This document shows, piece by piece, positions 18,261 to 28,191 of a stretch of 64,000 nucleotides of DNA. Made by a program: the position numbers and the translations under genes. Source of the stretch: Rhizobium sp. EC-SD404 (GTDB taxonomy: Bacteria; Pseudomonadota; Alphaproteobacteria; Rhizobiales; Rhizobiaceae); contig NZ_LR701459.1 of assembly GCF_902498825.1 (NCBI RefSeq), positions 1,494,001 to 1,558,000 on the forward strand, in the 5' to 3' direction. Each line of letters begins with the position of its first letter. Positions within the stretch are counted from its first letter, which is position 1. Below the pieces are notes generated by a model. The model was not told the origin of the DNA. It searched no databases and worked only from the letters and a program-made list of their open reading frames with translations.

Positions 18261-18455
18261 TCAACAGGCCTGTCGGCTCGCTGGTCCGTCTTCTATGCGC
18301 TGCTTGATGTTGTCGACCATCGATTCACGAATAACGGTTTCGCCGTGGGTCGTGCGCATATGGTCGACGGCGCGGCGCACGACTTCCGCCTCTTCATCAG
18401 CGCTCGTCTGCCAGGAACAGCCAGGCACGAGCGATCCGCACTGGAACGTCTTCAT
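18261..18455 (-). CDS. DUF1059 small protein
   Basis: A 64-residue protein beginning MKTFQCGSLVPGCSW, with EVVRRAVDHMRTTHGE in the middle, matching the small DUF1059 family (conserved Cys pair CG...PGC and a DH/TH motif near the middle). A very strong ribosome site (AAAGGAGG) lies seven bases upstream of the ATG, suggesting high expression. The function is unknown. It may be co-oriented with hemF, but 85 bp separate them and no shared signal is obvious. Confidence 0.85.
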   Translation of the reverse strand: MKTFQCGSLVPGCSWQTSADEEAEVVRRAVDHMRTTHGETVIRESMVDNIKQRIEDGPASRQAC

Positions 18456-18540
18456 GATCGTTTCCTCCTTTGTCCGGAACTTGAAGACTACCAGAAAAAC
18501 GCGCTTCAGCCCAATTTGTTCGTGACAAAGGTGGTCGCGG

Positions 18541-19452
18541 TCAGGGCCAGCGCACGACCGGAGGCAGCGACGACAGGATGGAATCGACGTTTCCGCCGGT
18601 CTTCAAACCGAAAATCGTTCCGCGATCGTAAAGCAGGTTGAATTCGACGTAGCGACCGCGCCGCACGAGTTGCTCGTCGCGGTCTTCTTCCGTCCAGCCC
18701 TCGTTGAAATTTGCGCGCACGAGCTTCGGATAAACGATCGCGAAAGCGCGGCCGACATCCTGCACGAAAGCGAAGTCGGCGTCCCAGCCGCCCTGTTCCT
18801 CGTGCGTGCGGAGCCAGTCGAAGAAGATCCCGCCGATGCCTCTGGGCTCGTTGCGGTGCTTCAGGTGGAAGTATTCTTCGCACCAGGCCTTATAGCGCGG
18901 GTAATCGGCAACCTTGTGCCGGTTGCACGCGATCTCCATCGCCCGGTGGAAGAGCTGCGTGTCCGGATCTTCCTGCGTCCGACGGCGGTCGAGCACGGGG
19001 GTGAGGTCGGCGCCGCCGCCGAACCACTGGCTCGAGGTAACGACCATGCGCGTGTTCATGTGCACGGCAGGCACGTTCGGATTGACCGGGTGCACGATCA
19101 GCGAAATGCCCGACGCCCAGAACCGCGGGTCTTCGTCGGCGCCAGGGATCTGGCTGCGGAATTCGGGCGAAAACTCCCCGAAGACGGTCGAGGTGTGGAC
19201 ACCGGCCTTCTCGAAGACGCGTCCGTTCAAGAGCGACATGACACCGCCACCGCCCGCACCATCATCGCGGCTCCAGGGCGTCTGGACGAACCGACCCGGC
19301 TCTTGGTCGGAAAGGGGACCCTGAACTTCATCCTCCAGCGTTTCGAAAGCGGCGACGATCGTGTCGCGCAGCGTTTCGAACCAGGCGCGTGCGCGCACCT
19401 TCTTGCCTTCGATGTCATCTGGATGTGTGGCCGGAAGGTCCGGTCGTTCCAT
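18541..19452 (-). CDS. hemF: Oxygen-dependent coproporphyrinogen III oxidase
   Basis: A 303-residue HemF: converts coproporphyrinogen III to protoporphyrinogen IX with O2 in heme synthesis, as a cytoplasmic homodimer. Family motifs are [60 protein letters not shown] and [15 protein letters not shown]. The length is normal for bacterial members. It stands between DUF1059 (downstream) and a divergent small gene. Confidence 0.96.
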   Translation of the reverse strand: MERPDLPATHPDDIEGKKVRARAWFETLRDTIVAAFETLEDEVQGPLSDQEPGRFVQTPWSRDDGAGGGGVMSLLNGRVFEKAGVHTSTVFGEFSPEFRSQIPGADEDPRFWASGISLIVHPVNPNVPAVHMNTRMVVTSSQWFGGGADLTPVLDRRRTQEDPDTQLFHRAMEIACNRHKVADYPRYKAWCEEYFHLKHRNEPRGIGGIFFDWLRTHEEQGGWDADFAFVQDVGRAFAIVYPKLVRANFNEGWTEEDRDEQLVRRGRYVEFNLLYDRGTIFGLKTGGNVDSILSSLPPVVRWP

Positions 19453-19616
19453 AGCTCAATGCCCCCGTGCGGGCGGCCCGTTCCGCCCAATCCGCAGTTT
19501 GCCCGGCAAGCCGCGATTTGCAACCTGCTTGGCGTAGCTTCGCCGCGACGATTCGACTCGCTTTCGCCAATACCGATGTCTATCTTTTGATGATCAGGAC
19601 TGGAAGTCGCGAGGAC

Positions 19617-19880
19617 ATGATGGTTCGTCGACAGCCGCAACCTCCAATGGAGGGCCTGCGCAGGCAGATCAGCAAGGGGCGGCGCGAAGGCGCCACGGGC
19701 TCCACGTCAACCTTCGTGCGCGAAACCTTCGTGCTGCCGCGCATGGCGGCTCGTGCCAAGGCACGCGAATGGCTCGATACCTGGCCCAAGGCTGCCTACT
19801 GGACGGAGATCGAGACCTGGCGGCAGCTTCCGGACGACCGGATCGAATTCACCATGCGGCGTCTGCCAACCGCCGACTGA
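19617..19880 (+). CDS. Small conserved hypothetical protein
   Basis: An 87-residue basic protein (MMVRRQPQPPMEGLRRQISK, then RETFVLPRMAARAKAREWLD and a Trp-rich WPKAAYWTEIETWRQLPDDR). AGGAC lies just ahead of the two overlapping ATGs (19617, 19620), supporting the start. It is soluble, with no membrane segment. I recognise no domain. The composition and codon use look like a real gene and no gene lies opposite it. Confidence 0.6.
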   Translation: MMVRRQPQPPMEGLRRQISKGRREGATGSTSTFVRETFVLPRMAARAKAREWLDTWPKAAYWTEIETWRQLPDDRIEFTMRRLPTAD

Positions 19881-19904
19881 TCTCTAACGCGTTGCCCTTC
19901 ACTA

Positions 19905-20375
19905 CTATTCGACGGCGAATGCACCCGTCTGTCGGAGGGCCTCACCGGCGACCATCGCTGCCGAAATCGCCAGATTGAGCGATCGCATACCGGGCTGCAT
20001 CGGTATGAGGATGCGGGCATCCGCCAGCGCATGGACATCATCCGGAACGCCGGCGCTTTCGCGCCCGAACAGAAGAACGTCGCTCGGATCGAACCGGAAA
20101 TCCGTGTAGCGGACGGCGCCTTTCGTCGTCGCGAGCACGAGGCGCCGCTTCTCTTGTGCCCGCCACGCTTCGAAGCCGTTGAAATTGATGTGGCGCACCA
20201 GCGCTGCCTGGGCCGCATAATCCATGCCGGCGCGCTTCAGCGCCTTGTCGGAGAGATCGAAGCCCGCAGGCTCGATGATGTGGACGGACAGGCCGAGACA
20301 CGCGGCCATTCGGAGGATCGTCCCGGCGTTTCCCGGAATGTCGGGCTGATAGAGGGCGAGTGAGAGGCTGTTCAT
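19905..20375 (-). CDS. trmL: tRNA (cytidine/uridine(34)-2'-O)-methyltransferase
   Basis: A 156-residue SPOUT methyltransferase. The three knot motifs are present: ALYQPDIPGNAGTILRMAACLG near the N-terminus, LLFGRESAGVP, and IPMQPGMRSLNLAISAAMV at the C-terminus. It matches TrmL, which 2'-O-methylates the wobble base of leucine tRNAs. The length is typical. Divergent from the ABC exporter genes. Confidence 0.93.
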   Translation of the reverse strand: MNSLSLALYQPDIPGNAGTILRMAACLGLSVHIIEPAGFDLSDKALKRAGMDYAAQAALVRHINFNGFEAWRAQEKRRLVLATTKGAVRYTDFRFDPSDVLLFGRESAGVPDDVHALADARILIPMQPGMRSLNLAISAAMVAGEALRQTGAFAVE

Positions 20376-20630
20376 GCGACGCGCCTATGCCAGTGTCACA
20401 ATGCGCTGGCAATGGGATGTCGGAAGCGGACCAGATCGGTCTGGCGAAATCGGTATCGACGCACTATCTGGCTGAAACAATCCTTCTGCCCTATCGGCGA
20501 TCTCCCACGCGCGGCCGGACCGATCTCTCGGTTCCATTCCGAGAACATTGTTCATGCGGTGCCGTCTTTCAGATCGCTTGTCGCGGGCACGGTCCAGCGC
20601 TTGCTGGAAGCAATTTTGAAAGACTTTCTG

Positions 20631-22484
20631 ATGTTTTCGTGGTTCGAACGCCGTCTCAATCCCTATCCCGAGGCTGATCCCGAGCGTCCGCCGCAGGGCT
20701 TCATGGCGTTCTGCTGGCATTATTCGAAGGATGCCGCACCTTATCTCATCGCTATGGCCTGCCTGACGGCGATGATTGCGGTCGGGGAAGTGTTGCTCTT
20801 CGGCTTCCTCGGCTCGATCGTCGACTGGCTGGCGACGGCCGACCCCGAAGGCTTCCTTGCGCGCGAAGGCTGGACGCTTTTCGCCATGGGCGCGCTCGTC
20901 CTGATCGGCCTGCCAACGGTGGTCTTCCTGCAATCGGTGCTGATCCACCAGACGCTGCTCGGCAACTACCCGATGATCGCGCGCTGGCAGATGCACCGCT
21001 ACCTCCTGCGCCAGAGCCTCACCTTCTTCGCCAATGAGTTCGCGGGTCGCGTCGCCACGAAGGTGATGCAGACCTCGCTTGCCGTGCGCGAGACGGTGAT
21101 GAAGATGCTGGACGTGTTCGTCTACGTCTCGGTCTACTTCATCTCGATGATCGTGATGATCGCGGCGGCGGATATCCGGCTGGCTATACCGCTGGTTTTC
21201 TGGCTCATCATCTATGTGTCGCTGGTCGTTTATTTCGTGCCGCGCATGCGGGCAGTCTCCAGCGTCCAGGCCGACGCCCGCTCGATGATGACGGGGCGTG
21301 TGGTCGACAGCTATACGAACATCTCCACGGTGAAGCTCTTCTCCCATGCGGGCCGTGAAGAGGCCTATGCACGCGAAAGCATGGATAGCTTCCTCGGAAC
21401 GGTGCATCGGCAGATGCGTCTGGTCACCATGTTCCAGGTCCTGATCTACGTGAACAACGCGATCTTGGTCTTTGCGGTGGCTGCGCTTTCGATCGGTTTG
21501 TGGCTTGGCAATGCGGTCTCCGTCGGGGCGATCGCCGTCGCCATTGGCCTCGCACTGCGCATGAACGGCATGTCGCAGTGGATCATGTGGGAAGTCTCGG
21601 CGCTCTTCGAGAATATCGGCGTGGTCATCGACGGCATGGACATGATGGCGAAGGAGCGCGAGGTCGTCGACAAGCCCGGTTCCAAGCCGCTGCAGACGCG
21701 GCTGGGACGCATCGATTTCGAAGGCATTCGATTCCATTACGGCAAGGACAACGGCGTCATCGAGAACCTGACATTGTCGATCGCCGCCGGCGAGAAGATC
21801 GGGCTGGTCGGGCGGTCGGGCGCCGGCAAGACGACGCTGATCAACCTTCTGCTGCGCTTCTACGACGTCGAGGCGGGCCGCGTTCTGATCGACGGGCACG
21901 ACGTATCGGAGGTCACGCAGGACAGCCTGCGTTCGCATATCGGCGTCGTGACGCAGGATACCTCGCTGCTGCACCGTTCCATCCGCGACAACATCGCCTA
22001 TGGCAAGCCGAGGGCGAGCGATGAGGATATCATCGAGGCGGCCAAGCGGGCCAATGCATGGGGCTTCATCTCGGAACTCAGCGACCAGCAGGGCCGGACC
22101 GGGCTCGACGCGCATGTGGGCGAGCGCGGGGTGAAGTTGTCCGGTGGCCAGCGCCAGCGCATCGCGATCGCGCGCGTGTTCCTGAAGGATGCGCCGATTC
22201 TCGTGCTCGACGAGGCGACTTCGGCGCTCGATTCTGAGGTGGAAGCGGCGATCCAGGAAAACCTGTTCGATCTCATGGAAGGCAAGACGGTCATCGCGAT
22301 CGCGCACCGCCTGTCGACGATCGCGGAAATGGACCGGCTGGTCGTGCTGGACGAGGGCCGGATCGTCGAGACCGGCACGCACGGCGAACTGGCGGGACGC
22401 GGCGGTCTCTATTCCGACCTGTGGTCGCGCCAGTCCGGCGGCTTCATCTCCACGGATCCGCGGCGCGACGAGGCGGCCGAGTAG
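20631..22484 (+). CDS. ABC exporter half-transporter (TMD-NBD), first of a tandem pair
   Basis: A 617-residue protein with six membrane segments (about 40-330) fused to an ATP-binding domain (about 355-600). Walker A is GRSGAGKTT, the signature LSGGQRQR, Walker B ILVLDEATSALDSE and the H-loop AIAHRLST. It belongs to the MsbA/ABCB-like exporter group; the cargo is unknown. The ATG at 20631 begins MFSWFERRLNPYP, similar to the start of the second transporter; the open frame extends 73 codons upstream without transporter features. A second paralogue follows 66 bp downstream, so they may form a heterodimer or two homodimers. Confidence 0.9.
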   Translation: MFSWFERRLNPYPEADPERPPQGFMAFCWHYSKDAAPYLIAMACLTAMIAVGEVLLFGFLGSIVDWLATADPEGFLAREGWTLFAMGALVLIGLPTVVFLQSVLIHQTLLGNYPMIARWQMHRYLLRQSLTFFANEFAGRVATKVMQTSLAVRETVMKMLDVFVYVSVYFISMIVMIAAADIRLAIPLVFWLIIYVSLVVYFVPRMRAVSSVQADARSMMTGRVVDSYTNISTVKLFSHAGREEAYARESMDSFLGTVHRQMRLVTMFQVLIYVNNAILVFAVAALSIGLWLGNAVSVGAIAVAIGLALRMNGMSQWIMWEVSALFENIGVVIDGMDMMAKEREVVDKPGSKPLQTRLGRIDFEGIRFHYGKDNGVIENLTLSIAAGEKIGLVGRSGAGKTTLINLLLRFYDVEAGRVLIDGHDVSEVTQDSLRSHIGVVTQDTSLLHRSIRDNIAYGKPRASDEDIIEAAKRANAWGFISELSDQQGRTGLDAHVGERGVKLSGGQRQRIAIARVFLKDAPILVLDEATSALDSEVEAAIQENLFDLMEGKTVIAIAHRLSTIAEMDRLVVLDEGRIVETGTHGELAGRGGLYSDLWSRQSGGFISTDPRRDEAAE

Positions 22485-22500
22485 GCTTTCCTCAGCCAAA

Positions 22501-22530
22501 CGCGCGCTTCCACGATTGCGGGAGCGCGCG
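22501..22530 (+). other. GC-rich hairpin between the two ABC genes
   Basis: CGCGCGCTTCC and GGAGCGCGCG can pair around a short loop in the 66-bp gap between the two exporter genes. No T-run follows (TGCGCATTATAT), so it is not a typical intrinsic terminator. It might stabilise or partly attenuate the transcript. Confidence 0.5.
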
Positions 22531-22550
22531 TGCGCATTATATGCGGAACG

Positions 22551-24416
22551 ATGGTCAAACGCATTTTCCGGCTCTTCGAAGGCTGGGTGGATCCTTTTCG
22601 CGAAACGCAGAACCTCCAGCCGCCCTCCAGCGTGCTGGCCTTTATCTGGTTCTATATCCGCCAGGCCCGCTGGCCATTCTTCGCCATGCTCGTACTTGGC
22701 GGCCTCGTTGCTCTCTTGGAAGCGGCGCTGTTTTATTTCGTCGGTCGGATCGTCGATCTGCTCGACACGGTCGAGCGTGCCAGCGGCTGGGACGGTCTGA
22801 TCGCCATACATGGTCCCGAACTGCTCTTCATGCTGTTCGTCATCGTCGTGGCCCGCTTCGTGATCACCGCGCTTGCGGCACTCGTCGAAGAGCAGACCAT
22901 CGTGCCCGGGTTCTACAATCTGGTCCGCTGGCAGGCCTATTCCCACGTCGCGCGCCAGAGCCTCAGCTTCTTCCAGAACGATTTTGCGGGCAGGGTGGTC
23001 ACCAAGGTCTGGCAGGCAGGCCAGGCGACAGGCGATTTCATGGTCAGCCTGCTGCAGGTCGTGTGGTTCGTGATCATCTACACCGCAACGACCATGGCGC
23101 TGATCGCACAGCTCGACTGGCGCCTGTCGGCAATGGTCGGGCTCTGGATCGCGGCGTTCTGTGCGCTCGCCTACGTATTCGTGCCGCGCATCCGCCGCTG
23201 GGCCCGTGCGTCCGCCGAAGCCTCGTCGATGCTGAACGGGCGGCTCGTCGACAGCTACCAGAACATGCAGACGTTGAAGCTCTTCGCCCGCGAGGATGAA
23301 AACGACCGCTACATTCGCGACGGGTTTGATCGCTTCATCGCGGCCATCATCCCGTTTACCCGAAACCTGACCGCGGTCCGCGCGACACTCGCGCTTCTGT
23401 CGGGTCTGATGATCGCGATGATCGGCGCGTTTTCGGTTCATCTCTGGTTGACGGGCGCTGTCACCAGCGGCGCCGTCGCATTCACCATGGCGCTCGTTTT
23501 GCGGCTGAACATGCTGCTCGGCCGCATGATGACGCAGCTCAACGGCCTGATGCGCAATTTCGGCACGATCCAGAATTCGGCCGAACTGGTGGCCCAGCCG
23601 ATCGGCCTCGTCGACGAAATGGGGGCCGAGACTCTCACCGTGAAACGTCCGAGCATCGCATTCGAGAACGTCACCTTCCACTATGGCAAGGGTTCCGGCG
23701 TCATCGAGAACCTGTCGCTGATCATCAAGCCAGGCGAAAAGGTCGGCGTGATCGGCCGGTCGGGCGCCGGCAAATCGACGCTGGTCAACCTGCTCCTCCG
23801 ATTCTTCGACCTGGAGGGCGGTCGCATCCTGATCGATGGCCAGAATATCGCGCAGGTGACCCAGGAGAGCCTGCGCGCGCAGATCGGCATGGTTACGCAG
23901 GATACCTCGCTGCTGCATCGCTCGATCCGCGACAATATCCGCTTCGGACGTCCGGATGCCGACGATGCCCTGTTGCTGAAAGCTGCGGAGCGCGCCGAGG
24001 CGGCGGGCTTCATCGCCAAGCTCGAGGATGTCCGGGGACGCACGGGTTTCGATGCACATGTCGGCGAACGCGGGGTGAAGCTTTCGGGCGGGCAGCGACA
24101 GAGGATCGCGATTGCGCGCGTAATGCTCAAGGATGCGCCGATTCTCATCCTCGACGAGGCGACGTCGGCGCTCGATTCCGAGGTGGAAGCCGCGATCCAG
24201 GACAATCTGGCGCGTTTGATGGAAGGCAAGACGGTGATTGCCATCGCCCATCGCCTCTCAACGATCGCGGCGATGGACCGGCTGATCGTCATGGATGAGG
24301 GGCGGATCATCGAAGACGGCACACACAGCCAGCTTGTCGCCAGCGGCGGCCTCTACTCGGAGCTCTGGTCGCGCCAGTCGGGCGGCTTCATCGCGGGCGA
24401 AATGGCGGCCGAATAG
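22551..24416 (+). CDS. ABC exporter half-transporter (TMD-NBD), second of a tandem pair
   Basis: A 621-residue paralogue of the preceding protein, with six membrane segments then an ATP-binding domain with GRSGAGKST, LSGGQRQR, ILILDEATSALDSE and AIAHRLST. Both nucleotide-binding domains look catalytically complete, unlike heterodimeric exporters with a degenerate site. The NBD halves are far more similar than the membrane halves, which suggests an old duplication with diverged substrate pockets. The ATG at 22551 has CGGAA just upstream; a GTG seven codons earlier is possible. The cargo cannot be inferred. Confidence 0.9.
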   Translation: MVKRIFRLFEGWVDPFRETQNLQPPSSVLAFIWFYIRQARWPFFAMLVLGGLVALLEAALFYFVGRIVDLLDTVERASGWDGLIAIHGPELLFMLFVIVVARFVITALAALVEEQTIVPGFYNLVRWQAYSHVARQSLSFFQNDFAGRVVTKVWQAGQATGDFMVSLLQVVWFVIIYTATTMALIAQLDWRLSAMVGLWIAAFCALAYVFVPRIRRWARASAEASSMLNGRLVDSYQNMQTLKLFAREDENDRYIRDGFDRFIAAIIPFTRNLTAVRATLALLSGLMIAMIGAFSVHLWLTGAVTSGAVAFTMALVLRLNMLLGRMMTQLNGLMRNFGTIQNSAELVAQPIGLVDEMGAETLTVKRPSIAFENVTFHYGKGSGVIENLSLIIKPGEKVGVIGRSGAGKSTLVNLLLRFFDLEGGRILIDGQNIAQVTQESLRAQIGMVTQDTSLLHRSIRDNIRFGRPDADDALLLKAAERAEAAGFIAKLEDVRGRTGFDAHVGERGVKLSGGQRQRIAIARVMLKDAPILILDEATSALDSEVEAAIQDNLARLMEGKTVIAIAHRLSTIAAMDRLIVMDEGRIIEDGTHSQLVASGGLYSELWSRQSGGFIAGEMAAE

Positions 24417-24660
24417 GGCTGCGTTCACCGCTCCGATGTGTCCAGGCCACCAAGAGCTTGTGGAACCTGCGTCTGTGGGCGCGACAATCTGCCCACATGA
24501 CTGTGACGAGACTGGACATAATTTCACTGTGAGCATAGAACCCGCCCAATTGACGGGCGATCGGCGAGGGCTGTCGCACGGGGGGCTTGTCTCCTGTTCA
24601 CAGACCGCAGCCGCGTTGCTGCGACGTCCGCCATGATCATGCGCAAAGGATGTTTGAGCC
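24417..24660 (+). promoter_or_regulatory. petABC upstream region
   Basis: 244 bp without a gene between the ABC exporter and petA. It should hold the petABC promoter. I see a weak inverted repeat CGCCC/GGGCG at 24543-24559 and an AAGGA ribosome site ahead of the petA GTG, but no convincing -35/-10 pair. Confidence 0.35.
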
Positions 24661-25236
24661 GTGAGCGAACACGAAACGACAGCAGACCACAGCGGTGAGC
24701 CAACCCGCCGGGACTTTCTCTATCTGACGACGGGCATGGTCGGCGTGGTCGGAGCGGCGGCAGTGGCCTGGCCGTTCATCGACCAGATGCGTCCCGACGC
24801 CTCCACCCTCGCGCTCGCCTCGATCGACGTTGACGTATCAGGCGTTCAGCCTGGCATGTCGCTCACGGTGCAATGGCGTGGACGCCCGGTCTTCATCCGC
24901 AACCGCACCGAGGAAGAAGTCGCCGAGGCCCAGGCCGTCGAGCTTTCCGAGCTGAAGGATCCGACTTCGCAGAATGAAAATGCGCCGTCCGAGCCTGCAA
25001 CGGACCTCTACCGTTCCGCTGGCGAAGGTCGTGAAAACTGGATCGTGATGATCGGTTCGTGCACCCATCTGGGTTGCGTTCCGCTCGGCCAATCGGGTGA
25101 TTTCGGTGGCTGGTTCTGTCCGTGCCATGGATCGCACTACGACACCGCGGGCCGCATCCGCACCGGTCCGGCACCGCTCAATCTGCCGATTCCCCCCTAT
25201 ACATTCGCATCCGACACGATGATCACGATCGGCTGA
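24661..25236 (+). CDS. petA: Ubiquinol-cytochrome c reductase iron-sulfur (Rieske) subunit
   Basis: A 191-residue Rieske protein of the cytochrome bc1 complex. It carries the [2Fe-2S] cluster that takes electrons from ubiquinol to cytochrome c1. Cluster-binding boxes are CTHLGC (134-139) and CPCHGS (153-158). A twin-arginine motif ([11 protein letters not shown], 15-25) precedes the single N-terminal membrane anchor, consistent with Tat export of the folded domain. The start is GTG at 24661. First gene of the petABC operon; 20 bp to petB. Confidence 0.96.
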   Translation: MSEHETTADHSGEPTRRDFLYLTTGMVGVVGAAAVAWPFIDQMRPDASTLALASIDVDVSGVQPGMSLTVQWRGRPVFIRNRTEEEVAEAQAVELSELKDPTSQNENAPSEPATDLYRSAGEGRENWIVMIGSCTHLGCVPLGQSGDFGGWFCPCHGSHYDTAGRIRTGPAPLNLPIPPYTFASDTMITIG

Positions 25237-25256
25237 GGCGAGGAGAGATTTCCAAC

Positions 25257-26558
25257 ATGAGCGGTGACCACTCTACCTATGTACCTGCGTCCGGCGTCGG
25301 CCGGTGGATCGATAGCCGGCTGCCACTGCCGCGTATGCTGCACGATTCGTTCGTGTCCTATCCGGTCCCGCGCAACCTGAATTATGCCTACACCTTCGGC
25401 GGCATTCTCATGGTCATGCTGGTCATCCAGATCCTGACCGGTGTCGTCCTGGCCATGCACTACGCTGCGGCAACGGGCGTCGCTTTCGACTCCGTCGAAA
25501 AGATCATGCGTGACGTCAATTCCGGCTGGCTGCTGCGCTACATGCACGCCAACGGCGCATCGTTCTTCTTCATCGCCGTCTACATCCACATCGCTCGTGG
25601 TCTCTATTACGGCTCCTACAAGGCGCCTCGCGAAATCCTCTGGATCCTCGGCGTCGTGATCCTTCTTCTCATGATGGCGACCGCCTTCATGGGCTACGTG
25701 CTGCCCTGGGGCCAGATGTCCTTCTGGGGCGCGACCGTGATCACCGGCTTCTTCACCGCGTTTCCAGTCATCGGCGAGCCTATCCAGCAGCTGCTGCTCG
25801 GCGGCTTCGCGGTCGACAACCCGACGCTCAACCGCTTCTTCTCGCTTCACTACCTGCTGCCGTTCATGCTCGTCGGCGTCGTCATCCTGCACGTCTGGGC
25901 GCTGCATGTGACGGGCCAGACGAACCCGACGGGCGTAGACGTGAAGACCAAGACCGATACGGTCGCCTTCACGCCCTACGCGACGACGAAGGATGCGTTG
26001 GCACTGGTCGTGTTCCTCGCGGTTTATGCCTACTTCGTCTTCTACATCCCGAACTATCTTGGTCACGCGGACAACTACATCCCCGCAAACCCGCTGGTGA
26101 CGCCGTCGCACATCGTTCCGGAATGGTACTTCCTTCCGTTCTACGCGATCCTGCGCGCCATCACCTTCAACATCGGACCGATCGACTCCAAGCTCGGCGG
26201 CGTTCTGGCCATGTTCGGCTCGATCATCGTCCTGTTCTTCCTGCCTTGGCTCGATACATCGAAGGTTCGGTCGGCTGTCTATCGTCCTTGGTACAAGCTG
26301 TTCTTCTGGCTTTTTGCCGTGAACGCTGTGTTCCTCGGCTGGCTTGGCTCGCGTCCGGCGGAAGGCTGGTACGTCACGGCTTCGCAGCTTTCAACGCTCT
26401 ACTACTTCGCCTTCTTCCTGATCGTCATGCCGCTCCTCGGCATGTTCGAGACGCCGCGTCGCGTTCCGAACTCGATCTCGGAAGCAGTGCTCGCCAAGAA
26501 GGCTGGCGCATCCGGCAGACCTGCCGCAGCGCCCGCCTCCCCGGAACACCGCGGTTGA
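25257..26558 (+). CDS. petB: Cytochrome b of the bc1 complex
   Basis: A 433-residue cytochrome b with eight or so membrane helices. Heme-ligand histidines lie in the helices around [36 protein letters not shown] and [21 protein letters not shown]. The Qo-site motif [13 protein letters not shown] is intact. It is full-length and not split into b6/subunit IV, as expected for proteobacteria. GAGGAGAG precedes the ATG. Middle gene of petABC. Confidence 0.97.
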   Translation: MSGDHSTYVPASGVGRWIDSRLPLPRMLHDSFVSYPVPRNLNYAYTFGGILMVMLVIQILTGVVLAMHYAAATGVAFDSVEKIMRDVNSGWLLRYMHANGASFFFIAVYIHIARGLYYGSYKAPREILWILGVVILLLMMATAFMGYVLPWGQMSFWGATVITGFFTAFPVIGEPIQQLLLGGFAVDNPTLNRFFSLHYLLPFMLVGVVILHVWALHVTGQTNPTGVDVKTKTDTVAFTPYATTKDALALVVFLAVYAYFVFYIPNYLGHADNYIPANPLVTPSHIVPEWYFLPFYAILRAITFNIGPIDSKLGGVLAMFGSIIVLFFLPWLDTSKVRSAVYRPWYKLFFWLFAVNAVFLGWLGSRPAEGWYVTASQLSTLYYFAFFLIVMPLLGMFETPRRVPNSISEAVLAKKAGASGRPAAAPASPEHRG

Positions 26559-26587
26559 CGTCCAGACGAGTCTGAAAGGAAATTCTC

Positions 26588-27442
26588 ATGAAAATTCGTC
26601 TGGCCAGCCTTCTGTCTGCCGCCCTTGCCGTCGGTATCGCCTTCTCGGCGACGCTTGGCGTGAAGGCTGCGGAAGGTGAGACCCCGCATTATCCGATCAA
26701 CAAGCCGCGCCATGTCGACTGGTCGTTCGGGGGCCCGTTCGGTACCTATGACAAAGGTCAGCTTCAGCGGGGCTTGAAGGTCTACACGGATGTTTGCGCC
26801 GTCTGTCATTCCATGAACCGCGTTGCTTTCCGCAATCTCGCGGACCTCGGATATTCCGAAGACCAGGTCCGCACGTTTGCGGCCCGGTACGAGGTTGAGG
26901 ACGGTCCGGACGCCAATGGCGACATGTTCACGCGTCCAGCGACGGGTTCGGATACGTTCCCGGCACCGTTCGCTAATCCCCAGGCCGCCGCTGCGGCCAT
27001 GGGCGGCGCCATTCCGCCGGATTTCTCGCTGATCGCCAAGGCACGCGCCGTCGAGCGCGGGTTCCCGACCTTCGTCTTCGACATCTTCACGATGTATGCG
27101 GAAAACGGTCCCGACTATCTTTATTCGCTGCTGACGGGATACACGGATGCGCCTGAAGGTGTGGAAATCCCCGAGGGCACTTATTACAACCCGTACTACA
27201 TCGCCGGTCCCTCGCTCGCGATGGCACCGCCGCTCTCTGACGGTGTCGTCACCTATGACGATGGTTCGCCCGAGACGCTCGACCAGTACGCAGCCGACGT
27301 CAGCGCTTTCCTGATGTGGTCGGCAGAGCCGCACCTCGAAGATCGCAAGCAGACCGGTTTCCGGGTCATCATCTTCCTGCTGATCTTCGCCGTGCTGCTG
27401 TTCTTCACGAAGAAGACCGTGTGGTCGCGCACGGATCATTGA
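26588..27442 (+). CDS. petC: Cytochrome c1
   Basis: A 284-residue c-type cytochrome of the bc1 complex. A signal peptide ends near VKA (about 27); the heme-attachment motif is CAVCH at 70-74. The axial methionine is probably in GPSLAMAPPL. A single C-terminal membrane anchor (FRVIIFLLIFAVLLFFT) holds it to the periplasmic face. It is a stand-alone c1, not a b-c1 fusion. A strong terminator follows, ending the petABC operon. Confidence 0.96.
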   Translation: MKIRLASLLSAALAVGIAFSATLGVKAAEGETPHYPINKPRHVDWSFGGPFGTYDKGQLQRGLKVYTDVCAVCHSMNRVAFRNLADLGYSEDQVRTFAARYEVEDGPDANGDMFTRPATGSDTFPAPFANPQAAAAAMGGAIPPDFSLIAKARAVERGFPTFVFDIFTMYAENGPDYLYSLLTGYTDAPEGVEIPEGTYYNPYYIAGPSLAMAPPLSDGVVTYDDGSPETLDQYAADVSAFLMWSAEPHLEDRKQTGFRVIIFLLIFAVLLFFTKKTVWSRTDH

Positions 27443-27470
27443 TCCGCCTTTGAAAACCAGTCATTGAGGA

Positions 27471-27498
27471 AAAGGCGTCACACGCGTGGCGCCTTTTT
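27471..27498 (+). terminator. Terminator of petABC
   Basis: The stem AAAGGCGTCAC/GTGGCGCCTTT has one mismatch and a four-base loop, followed by further T residues. It ends 28 bp past the petC stop, a typical Rho-independent terminator. Confidence 0.85.
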
Positions 27499-27528
27499 CA
27501 TGTCGGCCACTCGGGTGATCTCGCTTCT

Positions 27529-27613
27529 TTTCGAAGCGTTCAATTGCTCTCAGTTTTCGATTTGTCGCGTTTCCGGCCGGTGAACCGGTATCCACTTCAC
27601 CTGGAAGCGCTCC
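27529..27613 (+). repeat. Dispersed intergenic repeat, copy B
   Basis: Second copy of the 85-bp element at 8541-8625, of equal length and in the same orientation relative to the window. The core GGTGAACCGGTATCCACTTC is identical; differences lie mainly in the left third. It ends 20 bp before the apt start codon, so it would form part of the apt promoter or 5' leader. Confidence 0.7.
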
Positions 27614-27633
27614 AGGGCCCGCAGGAGAGCTTG

Positions 27634-28176
27634 ATGGAAAACCGCTACCGCGATCTTGCCTCATCCATCCGCGCCATCCCGGATTATCCGAAGCCTGGCA
27701 TCGTCTTCCGTGACATCACAACGCTGCTTGGTGATCCTCGGGCCTTTCGCCGTGCGGTGGACGACCTCGTCCATCCCTACGCCGGGACGAAGATCGACAA
27801 AATCGCGGGGATCGAAGCACGCGGCTTCATTCTCGGCGGCGCGGTCGCACACCAGCTTTCGGCCGGCTTCGTGCCGATACGCAAAAAGGGCAAGCTGCCG
27901 CATGACACAGTGCGGATCGCCTACAGCCTGGAATATGGCGTGGACGAGATGGAGATGCACCGTGACGCCATAACGCCCGGCGAGAAGGTCATCGTCGTCG
28001 ACGATCTGATTGCCACTGGAGGGACGGCGGAGGCCGCCTGCAAGCTTCTGACGCAGATGGGGGCGGATATCGTTGCGGCTTGCTTCGTGATCGACCTGCC
28101 GGACCTCGGCGGCCGCAAGAAGCTCGAAGACATGGGCATCGACGTGCGAACACTCGTTTCCTTCGAGGGGCACTGA
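27634..28176 (+). CDS. apt: Adenine phosphoribosyltransferase
   Basis: A 180-residue type I phosphoribosyltransferase that salvages adenine to AMP using PRPP. The PRPP-binding loop is [13 protein letters not shown]; other family motifs are [14 protein letters not shown] and [19 protein letters not shown] lies before the ATG at 27634. The open frame extends upstream through the intergenic repeat, which is not part of the protein. Confidence 0.96.
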   Translation: MENRYRDLASSIRAIPDYPKPGIVFRDITTLLGDPRAFRRAVDDLVHPYAGTKIDKIAGIEARGFILGGAVAHQLSAGFVPIRKKGKLPHDTVRIAYSLEYGVDEMEMHRDAITPGEKVIVVDDLIATGGTAEAACKLLTQMGADIVAACFVIDLPDLGGRKKLEDMGIDVRTLVSFEGH

Positions 28177-28191
28177 GCCCGCCGGTCGGCG

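Noticed and set aside
20385..24251. A minus-strand open frame of 1288 codons opposite the two ABC transporters
   Set aside because: It is the antisense of two clear ABC exporter genes. Its composition (very rich in His, Asp and Arg) is typical of an antisense frame in high-GC DNA.
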